A program made the translations under genes and the position numbers. A DNA stretch of 64,000 nucleotides, taken from positions 125,382 through 189,381 of the forward strand of contig NZ_RCOG02000032.1 of NCBI RefSeq assembly GCF_009663685.2. Reading direction: 5' to 3'. Below the pieces are notes generated by a model. The model ran no database searches. It was not told where the DNA came from and saw only the letters and a list, made by a program, of their open reading frames with translations. The stretch comes from Cupriavidus sp. U2 (GTDB lineage: Bacteria; Pseudomonadota; Gammaproteobacteria; Burkholderiales; Burkholderiaceae). Below are positions 59,906 through 64,000 of this stretch, piece after piece; the first letter of the stretch is position 1, and the number at the start of each line of letters is the position of its first letter.

Positions 59906-60799
59906 ATGGCTACCCCCTCCCCCCTGAAGACCGTCCGCGACCTGCTGCGCCTGGCCGTTTCCCGATTTACGGCCGCCCGACTGTCGTTCGGCCACGGCAG
60001 CGCCAACGCCTATGACGAAGCGGCCTACCTGGTGCTGCACACGCTGAACCTGCCGCTGGACACGCTCGATCCGTTCCTCGACGCGCGCCTGCTGCCCGAG
60101 GAAGTCGACGCCGTGCTCAAGGTGATCGACCGCCGCGTCACGGAACGCGTGCCGGCCGCGTACATCACGCATGAGGCGTTCATGCACGGCCTGCGCTTCT
60201 ACGTGGATTCGCGCGTGATCGTGCCGCGCAGCTTTATCGGCGAATTGCTACAGGACGGCCTGGAGCCATGGCTGGGCGACATCGGGGAGATCGGCCCGGT
60301 GCTGGAACTGTGCACCGGGTCGGGCTGCCTGCCGATTATCGCCGCGCATGTCTGGCCCAATGCGCGCATCGACGCCGTGGACATTTCGTCCGACGCGCTG
60401 GCCGTGGCCCGCCGCAACGTGGCGGACTACAAGATGGAACACCGCATCGCGCTGTTCGAGGGAGACCTGTACGCGCCGCTGCCTTCGGGCGCCACGTACG
60501 AAGTGATCCTGACCAATCCGCCCTATGTCAACGAACAGTCGATGCGCGAACTGCCGGCCGAGTACCTGGCCGAACCGCGCCTGGCACTGGCCGGCGGCGA
60601 CGACGGCATGGACGTGGTGCGCCGTATCATCGCTGGCGCCAAAAAGCGTCTGAACCCCGGCGGCGTGCTGGTGGTGGAAATCGGCAACGAACACGACAAC
60701 GTGGAAGCGGCCTTCCCCGACCTCGATATCGTCTGGCTGTCGGTCAGCGCGGGCGATGACCAGGTGTTTCTGGTGACGTACGACGCGTTGCCGGATTGA
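59906..60799 (+). CDS. prmB: 50S ribosomal protein L3 N5-glutamine methyltransferase PrmB
   Basis: A 297-aa class I SAM methyltransferase of the HemK/PrmB group that methylates a Gln of ribosomal protein L3. The SAM motif is VLELCTGSGCLPIIAAH (132-148) and the glutamine-binding motif NPPY is at 204-207; the N-terminal helical domain (1-90) is present. PrmB rather than PrmC is supported by YVNEQSMRELPAEYLAEPRL and by the place next to dapE. The ATG at 59906 is preferred over an upstream TTG. Confidence 0.95.
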   Translation: MATPSPLKTVRDLLRLAVSRFTAARLSFGHGSANAYDEAAYLVLHTLNLPLDTLDPFLDARLLPEEVDAVLKVIDRRVTERVPAAYITHEAFMHGLRFYVDSRVIVPRSFIGELLQDGLEPWLGDIGEIGPVLELCTGSGCLPIIAAHVWPNARIDAVDISSDALAVARRNVADYKMEHRIALFEGDLYAPLPSGATYEVILTNPPYVNEQSMRELPAEYLAEPRLALAGGDDGMDVVRRIIAGAKKRLNPGGVLVVEIGNEHDNVEAAFPDLDIVWLSVSAGDDQVFLVTYDALPD

Positions 60800-61029
60800 G
60801 TGCAAGTCAGGGCCGCAAACCACCAAGATTTGGTGTGTGGTTTGGGGTCGAAATATATAAAAAGTTCGGCCAGCGCAAATTCGGTGTGGCGTATGGCGGT
60901 GCACCACGCATTTTGAGTGCCGTAAACAGCACTGCCTAATAAAAAGTAGACGAGTAGGCCGAAAAATATAAAAATTCTTCGTCTGCCTAATAAAAAGTTG
61001 CGCCCCTAACATCACTTTAAGGGGTCGCC
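60800..61029. other. AT-rich region with duplicated motif upstream of the Fic gene
   Basis: This 230-bp gap differs in base composition from everything around it, with runs such as AAATATATAAAAAG and AAAAATATAAAAATTC. A 16-bp motif, CTGCCTAATAAAAAGT, is present twice (60932-60947 and 60983-60998, 51 bp apart). AGACGA (60948-60953) and TCGTCT (60979-60984) form an inverted pair between them. A hairpin with arms CAAACCAC (60816-60823) and GTGGTTTG (60837-60844) follows the prmB stop but lacks a T run. Several TATAAA-like strings could serve as -10 boxes for the Fic gene. Confidence 0.6.
60932..60998 (+). repeat. Direct repeat pair of 16 bp
   Basis: Two exact copies of CTGCCTAATAAAAAGT at 60932-60947 and 60983-60998. 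The second ends 32 bp before the Fic start codon. The distance (51 bp, close to five helical turns) suits cooperative regulator binding. Confidence 0.8.
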
Positions 61030-62544
61030 ATGCACAGTATGCGATTGGTTGGATATGCCCGGCTGCGTGAACAGCTGGACCTTCCCGCTGTTCCCGTCGC
61101 CCGCGAAGCCCGCGCGGGCGCCACGACGCGCATATTGGCAACCGCCGATGCCGTGCTGTTTCCGCGTAAAGTTGCGCCGCCTGAAGGCGCGTCGCCACTG
61201 GCGCATGTGCTGTTTGCGCTCAAGCATGAGGGCGTCAACCTGGCTATCCTGGCTGGCGCCCTTCCAACGATCGAACACGCCGATCTCCAGGCCGAAATCG
61301 ACGCACAGCCAAACAGTCGCTACGTCCGCATCGCGGCGCTGCTCTGGGAACACTTCACAGGCGAGATCGTGACGCCACGGCAATCGACCAAGGTGCCCTA
61401 TGTGGACCTGTTCGATCCCGCACGCTATTACACGGCCGAACCCGGTCAGCTGTTTCCACGCTGGCGCGTTCGGTTCAACGGCCTGGGCTCACTGGACCAA
61501 TGCGTGAATGTCCAACGCACCGATGCCATACAGGCCGTGCTGGACATGGACGTCTTTGCCCGCATGGATACGTTCATCGCCACGGTGGGCAAAGACCTTC
61601 TCGATCGCGCGCTGAACTGGGCCTACCTGAGCGAGACAGAGAAGTCCTTCGAAATCGAGCGTGAACGGCCGACGCTCGACAAGTCCGAACGCTTCGTCCG
61701 GCTGCTGCAGCACGCTCACGAACGGCGGCCGCTCGATGAGGAATACCTGACCGAGCTGCAGAACGACATCATCGCCAATCCGTACGACCAGGCCGTGCAG
61801 TACCGCAACGAGCAAAACTGGCTGCGGCGCGGCGGCCATGGCGCCGCATCGGTCACCTATGTCCCGCCGCACCCCGACGACGTGCCGGGGCTGATGCAGG
61901 GCCTTGAGTCGTTTGCCAACGCGCCTCCGCGCAATCTCGACCCGCTGATCGTCGCCAGCGTCGTCTCGTTCTGGTTCGTGTTCATCCATCCATTCATGGA
62001 CGGCAATGGGCGACTGTCGCGGTTTCTTATTCATCACGCACTTTGCCGTTCGGGCAAGATGGCGAAAGGCTTCCTGCTGCCAGTCTCGGTGGCCATCAAG
62101 CGGAACGAAGCCGATTATCTGGCGGCGCTGGAGAGTTTTTCGAAACCGGTACGTGCGCTGTGGCGCGTCTGGGCCGTCGGCGATCATGAGTTCGATTGCC
62201 AGACCTCGGCAGGCGCCACGCCGTACCGCTACTGGGACGCGACGCAGTGCGTCGAATTCAGCGTGCGCATGGTCAAGGAGGCGCTAGAACATGACCTGCA
62301 GGCGGAAACGCAATTCCTGCTGGGCTATGACGAAGTAGTCAGCCGCGTGGAAGCCGAGTTCGACATTCGCAATCACGATCTGGCCACGCTGATATCGAGC
62401 TGCTTCCGTGAAAAAGGCCGGATATCGAATCGCTGGCGCAAGCAGCTTGGCACACGGGTCCGGCCCGAAACGTTCGACGCCATCGAACATGCCGTCCAGG
62501 CCGTGTTTTTTGCGGAGGCCGACAACGCCGATACGCACCGCTAA
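61030..62544 (+). CDS. Fic-domain protein (putative AMPylator)
   Basis: A 504-aa protein. The Fic core carries the full catalytic motif H320-PFMDGNGRLSR331, with the His, acidic residue, GNG anion hole and Arg all present, so transfer of AMP (or another nucleotide phosphate) to a protein hydroxyl is expected. An inhibitory-helix-like stretch, SETEKSFEIERE (201-212), fits the (S/T)xxxE pattern with E210 but has Arg in place of the usual Gly/Asn. It precedes the core, so this would be a self-inhibited (class II) Fic. Residues 1-~190 and ~380-504 match no domain I recognise; the C-terminal part may be a winged helix. It is alone, with an AT-rich leader and its own terminator, which suggests lateral gain. 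Confidence 0.88.
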   Translation: MHSMRLVGYARLREQLDLPAVPVAREARAGATTRILATADAVLFPRKVAPPEGASPLAHVLFALKHEGVNLAILAGALPTIEHADLQAEIDAQPNSRYVRIAALLWEHFTGEIVTPRQSTKVPYVDLFDPARYYTAEPGQLFPRWRVRFNGLGSLDQCVNVQRTDAIQAVLDMDVFARMDTFIATVGKDLLDRALNWAYLSETEKSFEIERERPTLDKSERFVRLLQHAHERRPLDEEYLTELQNDIIANPYDQAVQYRNEQNWLRRGGHGAASVTYVPPHPDDVPGLMQGLESFANAPPRNLDPLIVASVVSFWFVFIHPFMDGNGRLSRFLIHHALCRSGKMAKGFLLPVSVAIKRNEADYLAALESFSKPVRALWRVWAVGDHEFDCQTSAGATPYRYWDATQCVEFSVRMVKEALEHDLQAETQFLLGYDEVVSRVEAEFDIRNHDLATLISSCFREKGRISNRWRKQLGTRVRPETFDAIEHAVQAVFFAEADNADTHR

Positions 62545-62550
62545 ACAAAA

Positions 62551-62579
62551 AAACGCCGCGACCCCGCGGCGTTTTTCTT
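62551..62579. terminator. Bidirectional intrinsic terminator after the Fic gene
   Basis: A 10-bp stem, AAACGCCGCG, loop ACCC, CGCGGCGTTT, followed by TTCTTA on the plus side and by a T run on the minus side (AAACAAAAA on plus). It separates the convergent Fic and RcnB-like genes. Confidence 0.85.
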
Positions 62580-62598
62580 AGGAAAACTCCTAGCCGGA

Positions 62599-63153
62599 TC
62601 AGCTTCCCGGCCCGACCGAATAGATCGTGCCGTTCGACGACACCTGATAGTAGTCGGCGCCGACGCCTACCCAGTGATACCCCTTCTTGGGCGCGGGCAG
62701 GTTGTAGTCCTTGTACTTGTCGATCACGTACTGCCGGTCGCGGAATTCTGCTGGCAGCTTTTCGCCCTTGTTCCATTTCTTGGGCGAGTAAGGCGACTGT
62801 GCGCCCATCGGCGCCGAGCCAGACTGGCCGGAGGACATGCTGCCTTGGGAGCCCCCCTGAGACATGCCGCCTTGGGAGCCGCCCGAGGACATGCCGCCCT
62901 GAGACATGCTGCCTTGGGAACCAGAGCTCTGTCCCCTGTTCGACATGCCCTGTGGCTGCTTGCCGCTGGTGGCCGGCGGCATCGGAGTCGCATTGGGTGG
63001 CATCGCGCCGGCCTGGCCGGGGGATGGCATGGGGGTGGGACCCGACGGCTGGGTCTGGCCGGGCATCGGTTGTTGTTGCTGGGCCTGGGCGAGCGGCACG
63101 GACAGCAGGCCGGCGGCGACCAGTACAGCGGGTATTAACGTCTTTGTTTGCAT
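62599..63153 (-). CDS. RcnB-like periplasmic protein with Gly/Ser/Met/Gln-rich region
   Basis: A 184-aa secreted protein. The start at 63153 has GAGGAGA upstream and gives a signal peptide (MQTKTLIPAVLVAAGLLSVP, cleavage near AQAQ). The mature part begins with Gln/Pro/Met-rich sequence, then a Ser-Gly-Gln-Met repeat region (~88-130, units like SQGSMSQGGMSSGG), and ends in a conserved module, PAEFRDRQYVIDKYKDYNLP then GYHWVGVGADYYQV, which is that of RcnB (DUF3315). RcnB tunes Ni/Co homeostasis in E. coli, but many paralogues have no known role. The Met and Gln content could bind metal; that is inference. Confidence 0.82.
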   Translation of the reverse strand: MQTKTLIPAVLVAAGLLSVPLAQAQQQQPMPGQTQPSGPTPMPSPGQAGAMPPNATPMPPATSGKQPQGMSNRGQSSGSQGSMSQGGMSSGGSQGGMSQGGSQGSMSSGQSGSAPMGAQSPYSPKKWNKGEKLPAEFRDRQYVIDKYKDYNLPAPKKGYHWVGVGADYYQVSSNGTIYSVGPGS

Positions 63154-63541
63154 CGTGATCTCCTCACAGACGGAACACGGCAGACTGTCCCAGAACCAGG
63201 GCAGTCCCAAGAAAGCTTAGTAGCAAATGCAGGGCCCGCATGATGGCCCGATGTCGACCTGACGTCTCCCGGGCCGGCTTTCTCCAATGCTTTCAGGGAC
63301 TTGGAGCGCGTGCGCCACGGACGCCCAAACTGAAAAAATGGCGCAGAGGATCGGTGATCGCCGGTAGTTTTGGCATGCAGCCGTGTCATATCTTCCCGCG
63401 CCGCCTTCCTTGCGGTTCCGGCTTCCCGGGCGCGATGCCTGCTGCGGCGCGCCATAACATTTTCTTGAAGCGGCGCGCAAAGTCTCCTAGAAATTGGTCA
63501 GACCGCTTGACCATTTGTCCGCTGCCTGCCCGGGATACCCC
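63154..63541. other. Intergenic region before the GntR regulator
   Basis: A 388-bp divergent gap with no convincing gene. Its right part holds a FadR/PdhR-like operator (63492-63513). The left part contains the ribosome site and presumably the promoter of the RcnB-like gene. Nothing else is recognised. Confidence 0.45.
63492..63513. promoter_or_regulatory. FadR/PdhR-type GntR operator
   Basis: AATTGGTCAGACCGCTTGACCA. It contains GGTCAGACC (63496-63504), which fits the GGTCnGACC core of FadR sites, and AATTGGTnnnACC, the left part of the PdhR/LldR consensus. A second reading is the inverted pair TGGTCA / TGACCA. It ends 28 bp before the start of a FadR-family regulator gene, so autoregulation is likely. 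Confidence 0.6.
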
Positions 63542-64000
63542 ATGCCGCTTCAGCAGATCGAACCGCGTCGCCTGTACCGCCAGATTGCCGACCAGCTGCG
63601 CCGGTTGATCGAAAGCGGCGAGTTCCCCGTTGGCGCGCGGCTGCCGCCCGAGCGTGACCTGGCGGTGCAACTGGGCGTGTCGCGTCCGTCGGTACGTGAG
63701 GCCCTGATTGCGCTGGAGGTGGAAGGTCTGGTCGAGGTCCGCATGGGATCGGGCATCTATGCCTGCGCCGCCGATGCCACGCCACCGGCCGCGCACGGTG
63801 GCGGCATCGTGGCCGCGACGCCGCTGGACGTAATCCGCGCCCGCCAGGTGATCGAAGGCGAAATGGCCGCCGGCGCCGCGCGCCACCGCACGCCGGCGCT
63901 GCTGGAGGCGCTGGCCGAATCGATTGCGCTGATGGAAGAGGAAGCCGGCGGCGGCAATATCCCCGTGCGCGGCGACCGCATGTTTCATCTACGCATTGCC
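63542..64000 (+). CDS. FadR-family GntR transcriptional regulator, N-terminal part, cut by window edge
   Basis: The first 153 codons are visible. The winged helix-turn-helix is complete (~10-75: LYRQIADQLRRLIESGEFPV, then GARLPPERDLAVQLGVSRPS, then REALIALEVEGLVEVR). It is followed by the start of a FadR-type C-terminal domain (PLDVIRARQVIEGEMAAGAA), which in the family binds a metal and an organic acid. FadR-group members often control lactate, pyruvate, glycolate or sugar-acid use; the controlled genes must lie to the right of the window. A matching operator stands just upstream. Confidence 0.9.
   Translation, partial: MPLQQIEPRRLYRQIADQLRRLIESGEFPVGARLPPERDLAVQLGVSRPSVREALIALEVEGLVEVRMGSGIYACAADATPPAAHGGGIVAATPLDVIRARQVIEGEMAAGAARHRTPALLEALAESIALMEEEAGGGNIPVRGDRMFHLRIA

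Noticed and set aside
61030..62544. Fic gene as the toxin of a FicTA two-gene module
   Set aside because: No small antitoxin gene precedes it; an intramolecular inhibitory-like helix is seen in the same protein instead.
63154..63541. Short open frames in both directions before the GntR gene
   Set aside because: No ribosome sites, biased composition and no similarity to known families by eye.

Overview
The window is a stretch of the main chromosome of a betaproteobacterium of the Burkholderiaceae, most probably Cupriavidus or Ralstonia. The evidence is the high GC content, the CX14CX2C form of QueE, the gene orders guaB-guaA, rpsB-tsf-pyrH-frr-uppS-cdsA-dxr-rseP-bamA-skp-lpxD-fabZ-lpxA-lpxB-rnhB and smc-zipA-ligA, and GTG/TTG starts typical of that group. 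Most of the window is conserved housekeeping DNA. I see no tRNA, rRNA, insertion sequence, CRISPR array or prophage.

Layout. 1-5.2 kb: a minus-strand operon queE-queD-tadA-ldcA (queuosine precursor steps, tRNA wobble deamination, murein recycling; ldcA runs off the left edge), a YdhP/AraJ-type MFS exporter, a DUF1993 protein and an endonuclease/exonuclease/phosphatase-fold protein. 5.4-9.5 kb: a 14-TM MFS transporter followed by a metal-dependent amidohydrolase, then a membrane diguanylate cyclase. 9.6-18.1 kb: guaB, a small membrane protein and guaA; a DMT exporter and a DUF4124 protein; ratA-rnfH divergent from smpB; an SPFH/NfeD pair. 18.3-22.5 kb: ppsA and its regulator gene ppsR, divergent across an intergenic region rich in inverted repeats, then a coiled-coil membrane protein.

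22.5-38.5 kb is one long co-directional minus-strand block that begins with rpsB and tsf and runs through UMP kinase, ribosome recycling, undecaprenyl-PP and CDP-diacylglycerol synthesis, DXP reductoisomerase, RseP, BamA, Skp, lipid A synthesis (lpxD, fabZ, lpxA, lpxB), RNase HII and a SpoU methyltransferase. It couples translation with envelope biogenesis. 38.8-44.1 kb on the plus strand holds map, glnD and an rluB with 18 tandem 33-bp coding repeats. 44.2-46.7 kb is an XRE-type regulator divergent from a DHA2-like MFS transporter. 46.7-54.3 kb on the minus strand is smc-zipA-ligA-def (chromosome condensation, division, DNA ligation, deformylation).

54.8-60.8 kb on the plus strand carries a ferritin-like di-iron protein and a lysine/diaminopimelate cluster: dapC, dapD, a small coiled-coil membrane protein, an ArsC/Spx-like protein, dapE, then prmB. 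60.8-64 kb looks accessory: an AT-rich leader with a duplicated 16-bp motif, a Fic-domain protein, an RcnB-like periplasmic protein and the start of a FadR-family GntR regulator that has a FadR/PdhR-like operator just upstream of its start.

The least explained elements are the repeat-bearing RluB, the Fic gene with its AT-rich leader, the membrane protein between guaB and guaA, the di-iron protein and several symmetric operator-like sites. I found no clearly new multi-gene system. The Fic locus is the best candidate for an acquired module.
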